Source of the DNA: CAJXZP01 sp041563475
GTDB lineage: Bacteria > Bacteroidota > Bacteroidia > Flavobacteriales_G > Salibacteraceae
DNA length: 64,000 nucleotides
Assembly (NCBI GenBank): GCA_041563475.1
Contig: JBFFMY010000001.1
Location: 74,396-138,395, forward strand
Direction of reading: 5' to 3'
Below the pieces are notes generated by a model. The model made no database searches. It was not told the DNA's origin and worked only from the letters and a program-made list of their open reading frames with translations. Of the stretch, positions 9,067 through 17,320 are shown piece by piece (positions within the stretch are counted from its first letter, which is position 1; each line of letters opens with the position of its first letter). The translations under genes were made by a program, and so were the position numbers.

Positions 9067-9723
9067 ATGGCATTAGATAAAAACGGAATCGCAAAACGAA
9101 TATCTCAGGAGTTAAGAGATAGATGGTACGTGAATTTAGGTATTGGAATTCCTACTTTGGTAGCTAACTATGTACCGAAAGGGGTGAATGTAGAATTTCA
9201 ATCTGAAAATGGAATTTTAGGTATGGGCCCTTTCCCTTTTGAGGGAGAAGAGGATGCCGATTTAATTAACGCAGGAAAGCAAACGATTACATATCTACCT
9301 GGTGCTGTTTATTTTGACTCAGCAACCAGCTTTGCGATGATACGTGGACAGCATGTTCAATTGACAGTATTGGGCGCTATGGAAGTTTCGGAAAATGGGG
9401 ATATTGCAAATTGGAAAATTCCGGGTAAAATGGTCAAAGGCATGGGCGGTGCTATGGATCTAGTTGCTAGTGCAGACAATATTGTAGTAGCTATGATGCA
9501 TACAAATAGAGCGGGTGAATCTAAGCTTTTAAAGAACTGCTCACTGCCGTTAACGGGTGTTGGATGTGTTAAACGTGTGGTTACCAACCTTGCAGTTGTA
9601 GACATTGTAGATGGAGGGTTTAAGCTCATTGAAAGAGCTCCGGGAGTTTCTGTCGATGAAATTATACAGGCTACCGAAGGCAATTTAATCATAGAAGGTG
9701 AAATCCCTGAAATGACTCTTTAG
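9067..9723 (+). CDS. scoB: 3-oxoacid CoA-transferase, subunit B
   Basis: A 218-residue CoA-transferase beta subunit. The catalytic glutamate lies in the conserved QSENGILGMG motif (about residues 47-56), which forms the glutamyl-CoA thioester intermediate. The downstream segments GAVYFDSATSFAMIRG and GKMVKGMGGAMDLV are also typical of the family. It must pair with the alpha subunit at 6524-7225. The next gene starts 2 bases after its stop, so it is probably co-transcribed with the glycosylation genes downstream. Confidence 0.92.
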   Translation: MALDKNGIAKRISQELRDRWYVNLGIGIPTLVANYVPKGVNVEFQSENGILGMGPFPFEGEEDADLINAGKQTITYLPGAVYFDSATSFAMIRGQHVQLTVLGAMEVSENGDIANWKIPGKMVKGMGGAMDLVASADNIVVAMMHTNRAGESKLLKNCSLPLTGVGCVKRVVTNLAVVDIVDGGFKLIERAPGVSVDEIIQATEGNLIIEGEIPEMTL

Positions 9724-9725
9724 AA

Positions 9726-11465
9726 TTGGAGTTCTTTAAAAAATGGTTTTATTGGCTCACGGAAGCGTCTGTAATACTCATTACTCTTGCCCTAATTAAT
9801 AATTTTTTAGAACAGAAGGAGCAACTTATAAATGCAGATGGAAAGGGGTATTATGACTATTTGCCAGCGGCTTTTATATATCACGATTTAAACTTCAACT
9901 ATACCGATACGTTAGAAACAAACTACTACGATCAGAAAACGTATAGTCAGGGGTATCTGAAGCAATTTAAAGGGTATCAAATCAACAAGTATTTTCCTGG
10001 AGTGGCATTTTTATGGATTCCATTTTTTGAATTCACGCATATTTACACGATCTCTACTGGCCAATTTGCTGCAGATGGATATAGTTATCCTTACCAACAG
10101 GGCGTTTTGTATGCAGCGTTTTTTTACCTGTTTTTTGGACTAATTTTTTTGCGCTTGCTTTTACTGGAAGTAGGTATAAGTAGATTTCTAATTTTCTTTT
10201 TGCAATTACTTTTTGTTTTAGGCACTCCATTACTGTTTTATGTTTTTGCTGAACCCGCTTTTACTCACTCTTACTCCTTTACTTTAATAACAGCCTTTTC
10301 TTATTTCATTTACATATATGTAAAAACGAATCAATCTAAATGGTTGTTTATTTCCGCTATTTTATTAGGTTTAATTACTATTATTCGACCGGTAAATTTG
10401 TTAGCGTTTGGAATGATATTCTTGTTTTTTGATTCCTTTCAAGAATTAGTGGAATGGAGCAAAAAGCGTTTATCAGGGAATAAAAAACCCATCCTAATAG
10501 CTTTGTTTTTATTTGTTGGTGTTGTTAGTAGCGTCCCTATTATGTGGTATCACCAAACCAATCATTTTTTTGTTTGGGGCTATCAAGAGGAAGGGTTTAA
10601 TTTCTTAACCCCGGCATTTTGGTCGTTTCTTTTTAGTTTCCAAAAGGGAGCCTTTCTTCATACCCCAATTCTTTTTGTGGCTTTTTTTGGTGGTCTTTTC
10701 ACCTTACTAAAAACGAAACGTTTTTATGTGCTTTTTGCCACAGTCATGTATTTTTCTGTGATTATTTATGTTTTATCATCATGGCACGCGTGGTGGTATG
10801 GGGCAAGTTTTGGCTCTAGGCCTATGATAGATTTTTACGTTCTATTGATAATATTAATGGCGGTATTTATCAAAAACCTAAAAAATAGCGTCATCCAAAT
10901 GCTTCTGGGAGCCGTGTTATTATTTCTAACGGTTGTCAATGTTATTCAAATAAATCAGTACCAGAATTATATTATTGATTGGGGAGAAATGACATTTGAA
11001 AAGTTTAAAATTATTGGATTACATACAGAAAAGAAATACAGAGGAGTTTTTTTTAGAGAGGAGTCAAACTATAAACCTGAAGAAGTTAGGTTTACAATGG
11101 ATGTTGACGCACAATACCCACTTCACCTTGGGAATGACCAATCCCAATATTTTTCTGTTTTGGAGGGAGATTCGGTGATTGATTTGAGTCAAGTCAACTT
11201 TGTTTATATTGAAGCAGACATGGAGTATACGGAAGGGAATTGTGAATTTGTTTTGTCAATAAACGATACGAATGACTCCAATATATATTGGCATACGCAA
11301 TCTGTTTTTGCATCTACCCTAGTGGAGCATAAAAGAACGGGCGTTAAATTGCCCTATAAAATACAAGCGCTAGTTCCAGTTAAAAAGATTGTAATTGGTT
11401 TTAACCCGATGCTTGATGAGGTAATTCTTTATAATCTGCAGCTTGTATTTGTACATAGAGATTAG
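9726..11465 (+). CDS. Polytopic membrane protein, putative GT-C glycosyltransferase
   Basis: A 579-residue protein beginning with TTG, 2 bases after scoB; no in-frame ATG exists near the start. About 10 helices in residues 10-420 are followed by a soluble tail of about 150 residues with beta character. The first loop has INADGKGYYDYLPA (about 35-48), and a late segment SWHAWWYGASFGSRPM is shared in pattern with the paralogue at 12259-13620. GT-C enzymes use polyprenyl-phosphate sugars, and the adjacent GT2 gene could make the donor. Substrate unknown. Confidence 0.6.
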   Translation: MEFFKKWFYWLTEASVILITLALINNFLEQKEQLINADGKGYYDYLPAAFIYHDLNFNYTDTLETNYYDQKTYSQGYLKQFKGYQINKYFPGVAFLWIPFFEFTHIYTISTGQFAADGYSYPYQQGVLYAAFFYLFFGLIFLRLLLLEVGISRFLIFFLQLLFVLGTPLLFYVFAEPAFTHSYSFTLITAFSYFIYIYVKTNQSKWLFISAILLGLITIIRPVNLLAFGMIFLFFDSFQELVEWSKKRLSGNKKPILIALFLFVGVVSSVPIMWYHQTNHFFVWGYQEEGFNFLTPAFWSFLFSFQKGAFLHTPILFVAFFGGLFTLLKTKRFYVLFATVMYFSVIIYVLSSWHAWWYGASFGSRPMIDFYVLLIILMAVFIKNLKNSVIQMLLGAVLLFLTVVNVIQINQYQNYIIDWGEMTFEKFKIIGLHTEKKYRGVFFREESNYKPEEVRFTMDVDAQYPLHLGNDQSQYFSVLEGDSVIDLSQVNFVYIEADMEYTEGNCEFVLSINDTNDSNIYWHTQSVFASTLVEHKRTGVKLPYKIQALVPVKKIVIGFNPMLDEVILYNLQLVFVHRD

Positions 11466-11488
11466 TACTGCAAACGAACATATTTAAA

Positions 11489-11496
11489 TACATTTG
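11489..11496 (+). promoter_or_regulatory. Predicted -7 promoter element (TACATTTG)
   Basis: An exact match to the Bacteroidota -7 consensus TAnnTTTG, 17 bases before the ATG of the GT2 gene. I see no clear TTG at the -33 position. It suggests that the GT2 gene and its downstream partner can be transcribed separately from the CoA-transferase genes. Confidence 0.45.
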
Positions 11497-11513
11497 TCGC
11501 AAATCAAATTTTT

Positions 11514-12248
11514 ATGGCATTCAATACTTTAAGCATTTTAATACCAGCGTATAACGAAGAACGAACTATACATTTAATATTGGATAAAGTGTTGGCTGTA
11601 AAGCTAAATGGTGGAATTAAAAAGGAAATAGTTTTGGTGAACGATTGTTCTACAGATGATACGGAAGGCGCTATAAACAAATATATTTCTTCTCACCTAG
11701 AAGCTGATATGAAGCTATACAACCAACCCATAAACATGGGAAAGGGCGCGGCTATCCATCGTGCTATTGAGGAAGCTACAGGAGATTATGTAATTATTCA
11801 AGATGCAGATTTAGAATATGATCCAGAAGAGTATAATATTTTATTAAAGCCTATTCTATCTGGTTTCGCTGATGTGGTATACGGTTCTCGATTTATGGGA
11901 GGTAACCCACATCGAATACTATTTTTCTGGCACTCCATTGGAAATGCTTTTTTAACCTTCATCTCAAATATGTTTTCTAATCTTAACCTTACGGATATGG
12001 AAACATGCTATAAAGTTTTTGAGGCAAAAACCATTAAAGCCATTTATCTTCAAGAAAAGAGATTTGGTTTTGAACCAGAGGTTACAGCTAAAATTTCTAG
12101 AGTGCCCAATATTCGGATTTATGAAGTAGGTATTTCCTATTATGGACGGACCTATGAAGAAGGTAAAAAAATTGGATGGAAAGATGGCGTTCGCGCAATT
12201 TATTCCATTTTGAAATACAACCTTTTTTCTACCAGAGTTTTAAAATAA
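11514..12248 (+). CDS. Polyprenyl-phosphate sugar synthase, GT2 family (DPM1/ArnC-like)
   Basis: A 244-residue GT-A fold glycosyltransferase. It has SILIPAYNEERTI at the start, LVNDCSTDDT, and the metal-binding DADLEYDP (DxD-like) near residue 100, preceded by NMGKGAAIHRA, the pattern of dolichyl-phosphate mannosyl/glucosyl synthases. There is no C-terminal pair of membrane helices, so it is of the soluble DPM1 type. It would load a sugar onto undecaprenyl phosphate at the cytoplasmic face. GT-C-like genes lie on both sides, suggesting that it makes their donor. Confidence 0.85.
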   Translation: MAFNTLSILIPAYNEERTIHLILDKVLAVKLNGGIKKEIVLVNDCSTDDTEGAINKYISSHLEADMKLYNQPINMGKGAAIHRAIEEATGDYVIIQDADLEYDPEEYNILLKPILSGFADVVYGSRFMGGNPHRILFFWHSIGNAFLTFISNMFSNLNLTDMETCYKVFEAKTIKAIYLQEKRFGFEPEVTAKISRVPNIRIYEVGISYYGRTYEEGKKIGWKDGVRAIYSILKYNLFSTRVLK

Positions 12249-12258
12249 CCTGTACCGT

Positions 12259-13620
12259 ATGAAGCTTTCTCCTAGCCTGATTACATCTTGGATTATAGCT
12301 GCGGTTTTGACTCTAACTGTTTTTAATTTTGCAAAGTGGCAAGATCGAACGGTTATGCGGTCGGATATGTTCGAGTATTACGCCTATTTACCCGCTACCA
12401 TTATTTATCAAGACTGGGACTTCGATTTTATTTATTCTACTCCCGGGGACAGTGGTCGTGAAATCCCTTTATTTAGAGCACCAAATGGCGGACTTGTTTT
12501 AAAAATGACCATGGGAGTAGCCATTTTACAGGCGCCATTTTTTGTGTTAGGTCATTTAACTGCTCTGGCTAATCAATCAAATGCAAACGGCTATTCTTGG
12601 GAGTATCATTTTTTCATAGCCATGTCATTTCTGTTTTACGGCATTATTTCCATTTTTCTACAGCGAAAATTATTGCTTAAATATTTTACGGAAGGGGCAG
12701 TATCTTTAACTCTTATAGCCGTTTTTTTAGGAACTAACGTATTTTTCTATATATCCAGCGAAGGGGCTATGAGTCATGTGTATAGTTTCTTTTTGTTTAC
12801 GGTGTTTGTTTCACAATCGCTTAAATGGATGAAGAATTACAACTGGAAAAATGCCATTTTCACGGGACTAAGTTTTGGGTTAATTGTTTTGATTCGCCCG
12901 GTGAATGGAGTTATTCTATTCATTCCTCTGCTTTTTGGCGTTCGGTTTTTTGCTGAATTTATGGTTCGTTTGAAAGATGTTTTTTCTCACCCTAAACAGG
13001 TTATACTCGTTTTACTTTCCATGGCCTTGGTTGTTTTTCCGCAGCTACTCTATTGGCATTATACTACTGGAGAATGGGTGTATTATTCGTATACCGATCA
13101 AGGGTTTTTCTTTAATGACCCACGGATAATGGATGGTTTTTTTGGGTTTAGAAAAGGGTGGTTGGTGTATACGCCAATGGCCGTTTTTTCCATTTTCGGA
13201 TTTATTGCCATTTGGTTTAGCAAAGAGGCTAGAAAATTTAAATTAGCCATACCGATTTATTTAGCTATACATATCTACATTACCTACAGCTGGTGGTGCT
13301 GGTGGTACGGGGGTGGTTTTAGCTCTAGACCAATGGTGGAGTCTATGGCTATATTAAGCATTCCAATGGCTGCGTTATTTACCGTGCTATTATCGAAAAA
13401 GTATTTGGCTATTTTCATTACTTTATTAGTGGCGTTACTTATTGGATTAAATCAATTTCAAACCTATCAGTACCGAGAGGGCATCTTGCATTATGACGGA
13501 ATGAATAAGGCAACCTATAAACTAATTTGGGGAAAAACCATTTATCCACCAGGGTATGTCGAATCATTAAGTCACCCAGACTATGATGCAGCGATAAGAG
13601 GAGAAAGAAATGAAAAATAG
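12259..13620 (+). CDS. Polytopic membrane protein, putative GT-C glycosyltransferase (paralogue of 9726-11465)
   Basis: A 453-residue protein with about 10 membrane helices. It shares two landmarks with the 579-residue protein upstream: a first-loop acidic motif (MRSDMFEYYAYLPA, about 33-46) and a Trp-rich late segment (SWWCWWYGGGFSSRPM). It lacks the longer soluble tail of that paralogue. Gene order GT-C, GT2, GT-C within 4 kb points to extracytoplasmic glycosylation of lipid, polymer or protein. It ends 3 bases from the stop of the convergent exonuclease gene, with no terminator hairpin between them. Confidence 0.6.
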   Translation: MKLSPSLITSWIIAAVLTLTVFNFAKWQDRTVMRSDMFEYYAYLPATIIYQDWDFDFIYSTPGDSGREIPLFRAPNGGLVLKMTMGVAILQAPFFVLGHLTALANQSNANGYSWEYHFFIAMSFLFYGIISIFLQRKLLLKYFTEGAVSLTLIAVFLGTNVFFYISSEGAMSHVYSFFLFTVFVSQSLKWMKNYNWKNAIFTGLSFGLIVLIRPVNGVILFIPLLFGVRFFAEFMVRLKDVFSHPKQVILVLLSMALVVFPQLLYWHYTTGEWVYYSYTDQGFFFNDPRIMDGFFGFRKGWLVYTPMAVFSIFGFIAIWFSKEARKFKLAIPIYLAIHIYITYSWWCWWYGGGFSSRPMVESMAILSIPMAALFTVLLSKKYLAIFITLLVALLIGLNQFQTYQYREGILHYDGMNKATYKLIWGKTIYPPGYVESLSHPDYDAAIRGERNEK

Positions 13621-13623
13621 GGG

Positions 13624-14343
13624 CTAAACCATTTTAATGTTCTCGTCTAAAATAAGACTTTGACCCGCGAGTTTTCGAAATACCTGAACCAACGTAACAA
13701 CATCCTTTTGGCAATACTCCACGATGCGGTCTAAGTCGTTTTCTTCATAGTACACGCCATAAACTTGACTTCCATCTATATCATCCTTTGGTGTAGGGAT
13801 ATTAAAAATAGCGGCTAGCAAATCCAATGAGGTGAAGTTTTTAAACTCGCCAAATTTCCAGTACGTCATGGTGTCTAAATGGGGGTTTTCCCAAGGTTTT
13901 AATCCGCCAATATTGAGCAAGTTTGGGAGTTGCATTCCGTGAATGAGCATTCTGCGTGCAATGTATGGGAAATCAAATTCTTTACCGTTATGACCGCACA
14001 ACATGTGCTTTTTAAGGTCGTTGTAATGCTGGTTTAATAAACTGGAGAATTCGTTTAATAGAATCACTTCATCATCATTTGCGAATGATTTAACTCGTAG
14101 TGTTAATCCGTCTGGTGTACGCATCACAAAGCCTACCGAAATACAGACGATTTTCCCAAATTCGGCATAAATTCCCGCACGGTTGTATACATCTGATGAG
14201 GTTTCACCTTCGGGTGTAAAGCTTTTGGATTTTTTATCCCATAATTTTTGAATGCGTTCAGGAACATCTGCATAAGTTGGGTGTTCGGATACTGTTTCAA
14301 TATCTAAAAAAAGTACTTTTTCAATGTCAATATGTGCTAACAT
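13624..14343 (-). CDS. 3'-5' exonuclease, PolB-like DEDD family
   Basis: A 239-residue protein of the family annotated as a predicted 3'-5' exonuclease related to the PolB exonuclease domain. The RNase H-like exonuclease motifs are visible: Exo I FLDIETVSE (D14, E16), Exo II CGHNGKEFDFPYIARR, and Exo III YCQKDVVTLVQ with its terminal Asp. DEDD exonucleases use two metal ions to remove nucleotides from 3' ends. No polymerase domain is attached. It could act in DNA repair or RNA trimming; the sequence does not decide. Confidence 0.8.
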   Translation of the reverse strand: MLAHIDIEKVLFLDIETVSEHPTYADVPERIQKLWDKKSKSFTPEGETSSDVYNRAGIYAEFGKIVCISVGFVMRTPDGLTLRVKSFANDDEVILLNEFSSLLNQHYNDLKKHMLCGHNGKEFDFPYIARRMLIHGMQLPNLLNIGGLKPWENPHLDTMTYWKFGEFKNFTSLDLLAAIFNIPTPKDDIDGSQVYGVYYEENDLDRIVEYCQKDVVTLVQVFRKLAGQSLILDENIKMV

Positions 14344-14510
14344 GGTTTTAAGGTTTGAGTGCCCTAAAAGTACGATAAATACGGGACAAAAGAGGATCAG
14401 TGAATTAAATAGCAGATGAAAAACTGTTAGGTTTACATAAAATAAACAATGTTTTTAAATAAAAAATTAACGTTTATCATTAATTTTATGTATAATTGTA
14501 TTTTAAAACT

Positions 14511-15038
14511 ATGATTATGAATATTCGAAAAAATTACAAAAACATTTTGATTCTTCTTATGTTTTTTCCCGTTGTATTATGGCTGAGTATGAAAACATCC
14601 ACAGATGGTGATAGTCCATTGTTCTGGGCTTTTATGGTTTTTCCTCCCCTATTATTCGGTTTTAATTTTGCCGTTAGAAATAACCCAAAATTTAAATTCT
14701 ACTTCTTGAGTAAATTTAATTTTCTTACGTCTAAATATTGGGCATCTATTTCTAGTGAAATTCCGAAAGAACTAATGTTTCAAAAAATGATTGAAGTGGT
14801 CAATGAATCAAATTTACATGTGAAAAGAATTGACGAGGAAAATCTGGAGATATTCGCGACAACACCTGTAAGTTTTCGGTCTTGGGGCGAAAATATTTAT
14901 ATTGATTTTGAGGATCAAGGAGATCAAACGGTTATGAACTTTTCTTCTACAACTGTTGTAGGTATAATTTCTTGGGGTCAAAACGAAAAAAATTACAATA
15001 GACTTTTAAGCCGTTTTGAAGATTCACTAACAATTTAA
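14511..15038 (+). CDS. Hypothetical membrane protein paired with an HTH regulator
   Basis: A 175-residue protein with two N-terminal membrane helices (about 11-27 and 37-55) followed by a soluble domain of about 110 residues. I chose the ATG at 14511; the TTG at 14496 extends it only by five residues, and an ATG at 14517 is also possible. The next gene, an XRE-type regulator, starts 3 bases after its stop, so the two are surely co-expressed. Small membrane protein plus Cro/C1 regulator pairs are common in bacteria, but I do not recognise this membrane family. Confidence 0.6.
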   Translation: MIMNIRKNYKNILILLMFFPVVLWLSMKTSTDGDSPLFWAFMVFPPLLFGFNFAVRNNPKFKFYFLSKFNFLTSKYWASISSEIPKELMFQKMIEVVNESNLHVKRIDEENLEIFATTPVSFRSWGENIYIDFEDQGDQTVMNFSSTTVVGIISWGQNEKNYNRLLSRFEDSLTI

Positions 15039-15041
15039 TCT

Positions 15042-15254
15042 ATGGGTATTATCGTAAACTTAGATGTCATGTTGGCCACCCGAAAAATGAAATTGAAAGA
15101 ATTGTCTGAAATTGTAGGGGTTTCGGTAGTTAACCTATCGATTCTGAAACAAGGTAAAGTAAAAGCAATCCGATTCTCCACCTTAGAGGCTATCTGCGAA
15201 GCTTTAGATTGCCAACCAGGTGATATTCTTGAATATGTATCCGATGCGTTTTAA
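15042..15254 (+). CDS. Cro/C1-type helix-turn-helix transcriptional regulator (YozG-like)
   Basis: A 70-residue single-domain XRE regulator. LKELSEIVGVSVVNLSILKQG is the helix-turn-helix, followed by IRFSTLEAICEALDCQPGDI, the classic end of the short YozG-type family. It would bind DNA as a dimer; no sensing domain is attached. It is coupled to the upstream membrane protein gene and overlaps the 3' end of the convergent permease gene by 4 bases. Confidence 0.85.
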   Translation: MGIIVNLDVMLATRKMKLKELSEIVGVSVVNLSILKQGKVKAIRFSTLEAICEALDCQPGDILEYVSDAF

Positions 15255-16459
15255 AACATTCTTTTAAGGACAATTGTACTCGGTAAATAGGCGGCTAAAC
15301 TTCCAATGGCAATAATTATAGCTGAAATAGAAATTATATCGGTTAATTGGAGCTCCACTGGATAGTGGTCAATAAGCAATCCTTCCACCGGAACAAACCC
15401 GAACTGGGCCTGGAGAACAACAAGGGTAATTCCAAGAAATAACCCAGTAAAACCACCGGTAATAGAAATTAAAAGACCTTCGGTAAAGAATATATTTTGA
15501 ACCGTTTTCTCTGTTGCTCCCATTCCGTGCAAGACAAAAATGTCGCGTTTTTTATCTAGGATTAGTATGGTAAGAGATCCAATAATGTTGAATGTGGCAA
15601 TAAGTAAAATGAACGATAGGATTAAAAAGGTAGCCCATTTTTCTGTGTTATTCGTTTTGTACAGCAATTCATTTTGTTGATATCGAGACTTAATAACGAA
15701 TTCGGAACCTAAGGTTTCTTGAAGTAATTCTTGAAAACCCTTTAACTTTTTCACATCCGTAAGTTCTAACTCATAAGCAGTAACCTTCCCCTTTTTTTGA
15801 ATGAGTTTTTCTACAAACTCAAAGGGCGCTACCACATATTTGGAATCAATATCTTGGTTAATAGCAAAAATACCAGCGGCTGTAATAGGTTCAATATAAA
15901 AGGCATTTTCAACGCTAACGTTCTTAGATGAATTATCTTTTGCTGCATAAACGTTTATAGGCTGAAAAGCATTTTGTACAAACAACCCTAGTTTTTCCGC
16001 GACCATATACCCAGAAATAAGTTGTGGCTGATTGGCCATTCCATGTAAATTTCCGTTTCCTGCCCAAATCAAAGAATCTAAACCGCTTTGTGCAATAAAA
16101 ACACTATCAACACCCTTAATAGTTGCAAATGCCTGACTACTTTTATATTTTAATAAAACCGTTTCTTCTAACGATCTATTCAGCGTTTTTACCTCATCAA
16201 AGGCCAAAATTTTGCTGCGTAGGTCATCTGAATCCGTAAAGGTTTTTCCATGAGATGCTTCAATTCGAATTTCTGCATCAAAGCTGGAATACAGCCCCTC
16301 CACCAAATTATTAATTCCATTAAAGGCCGATAAAACTATGATTAGAGCCATAGCCCCTACACCCACGCCAAACATGGAAATAAAGGAAATAAGGTTAATT
16401 ACGTTTCTCTTTTTTTTAGAGAACAAATATCTTTTCGCTATAAAAAATGGAAGATTCAA
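15251..16459 (-). CDS. ABC transporter permease, LolC/LolE-FtsX family
   Basis: A 402-residue permease with the MacB/LolE layout: N-terminal helix after FIAKRYLFSKKKRN, a large periplasmic domain (about 45-265), then three helices at the C-terminus (about 275-395). LolCE with LolD extracts lipoproteins from the inner membrane for delivery to the outer membrane. No ATPase gene is adjacent, which is normal for this protein in Bacteroidota. It starts 6 bases after the rbfA stop, so it is probably transcribed with rbfA. Confidence 0.85.
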   Translation of the reverse strand: MNLPFFIAKRYLFSKKKRNVINLISFISMFGVGVGAMALIIVLSAFNGINNLVEGLYSSFDAEIRIEASHGKTFTDSDDLRSKILAFDEVKTLNRSLEETVLLKYKSSQAFATIKGVDSVFIAQSGLDSLIWAGNGNLHGMANQPQLISGYMVAEKLGLFVQNAFQPINVYAAKDNSSKNVSVENAFYIEPITAAGIFAINQDIDSKYVVAPFEFVEKLIQKKGKVTAYELELTDVKKLKGFQELLQETLGSEFVIKSRYQQNELLYKTNNTEKWATFLILSFILLIATFNIIGSLTILILDKKRDIFVLHGMGATEKTVQNIFFTEGLLISITGGFTGLFLGITLVVLQAQFGFVPVEGLLIDHYPVELQLTDIISISAIIIAIGSLAAYLPSTIVLKRMF

Positions 16460-16465
16460 AGGGTT

Positions 16466-16804
16466 TTAACCTTTAAGAAGTTGATCAATTTCTTCTGCAT
16501 AATCCAGAGAATCATCCCCATAAAATGCAATTTGCGGAACAATTCTTAACTGATGGCGAATGCTTTTACCTAAATGGTACCGAATTTCAGAAGCATGGCT
16601 AGCCAATATTTTCACATCTTCGGATAAATCATCTGTAGGGAAAATACTTACATACACTTTAGCAAAACTTAGGTCGGGGCTTATTCTCACAGTCGTTACA
16701 GTAGTCATTCTCCCGGGAAGAAATTCACCTTCGGTACGCTGAATGATAACGCTTAATTCTCGTTTAATTAAATTGGAAACCTTTTCTTGTCGTAAACTAC
16801 TCAT
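16466..16804 (-). CDS. rbfA: Ribosome-binding factor A
   Basis: A 112-residue KH-like protein. The start SSLRQEKVSNLIKRELS and the later DLSFAKVYVSIFP and LRIVPQIAFYGDDS are characteristic of RbfA, a cold-shock factor needed for late 30S maturation and 16S rRNA 5' processing. It precedes the LolC/E-type permease gene, an order seen in other Bacteroidota. A perfect promoter -7 box lies 21 bases upstream. Confidence 0.93.
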   Translation of the reverse strand: MSSLRQEKVSNLIKRELSVIIQRTEGEFLPGRMTTVTTVRISPDLSFAKVYVSIFPTDDLSEDVKILASHASEIRYHLGKSIRHQLRIVPQIAFYGDDSLDYAEEIDQLLKG

Positions 16805-16824
16805 TATACTACTATTTTACTGTG

Positions 16825-16832
16825 CAAAGATA
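16825..16832 (-). promoter_or_regulatory. Predicted -7 promoter element for rbfA (TATCTTTG)
   Basis: Read on the minus strand this is TATCTTTG, an exact TAnnTTTG match, 21 bases ahead of the rbfA start codon. No TTG is seen at the -33 position. Confidence 0.45.
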
Positions 16833-16877
16833 GGGGCTTTTTGTTTGCCTTTGGAGAATCTAATTTAATCCTGAAAA

Positions 16878-17315
16878 TTACTTCTTTCCAGTACTTCCAA
16901 ACCCACCAGCTCCGCGGTCACTTTCTTCTAAAGAATCCACTTGTTTCCATGCTATTTGCTCATGTTTAGCTACCACCAATTGGGCAATTCGTTCCCCATC
17001 CTTAATTTCGAACGTTTCGTTCGATAAATTAACCAAAATCACACCCACTTCTCCTCGATAATCAGCATCAATAGTACCGGGCGTATTCAATACCGTAACT
17101 CCATTTTTGTAGGCTAATCCACTTCGTGGTCGAACTTGTGCTTCAAAACCAACAGGTAGCTCTATAAATATACCTGTTTTTACCAAGGCGCGCTCTAAAG
17201 GTTTTAAAGTAATAGAGGCATCAATGTTTGCGCGTAAATCTAATCCGGCCGCTGCAACAGTGGCATATTCTGGTAAATTATGTTTTGATTTATTTATGAC
17301 TTTTACGTTTAGCAT
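16878..17315 (-). CDS. dut: dUTP diphosphatase
   Basis: A 145-residue trimeric dUTPase with all five motifs: AAGLDLRA (1), PRSGLA (2), GTIDADYRGE with the catalytic Asp (3), ERIAQLV (4) and the C-terminal RGAGGFGSTG (5). It hydrolyses dUTP to dUMP and PPi, keeping uracil out of DNA and supplying dTMP synthesis. It begins 5 bases after the DNA polymerase III delta' stop. Confidence 0.95.
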   Translation of the reverse strand: MLNVKVINKSKHNLPEYATVAAAGLDLRANIDASITLKPLERALVKTGIFIELPVGFEAQVRPRSGLAYKNGVTVLNTPGTIDADYRGEVGVILVNLSNETFEIKDGERIAQLVVAKHEQIAWKQVDSLEESDRGAGGFGSTGKK

Positions 17316-17320
17316 GCTAT

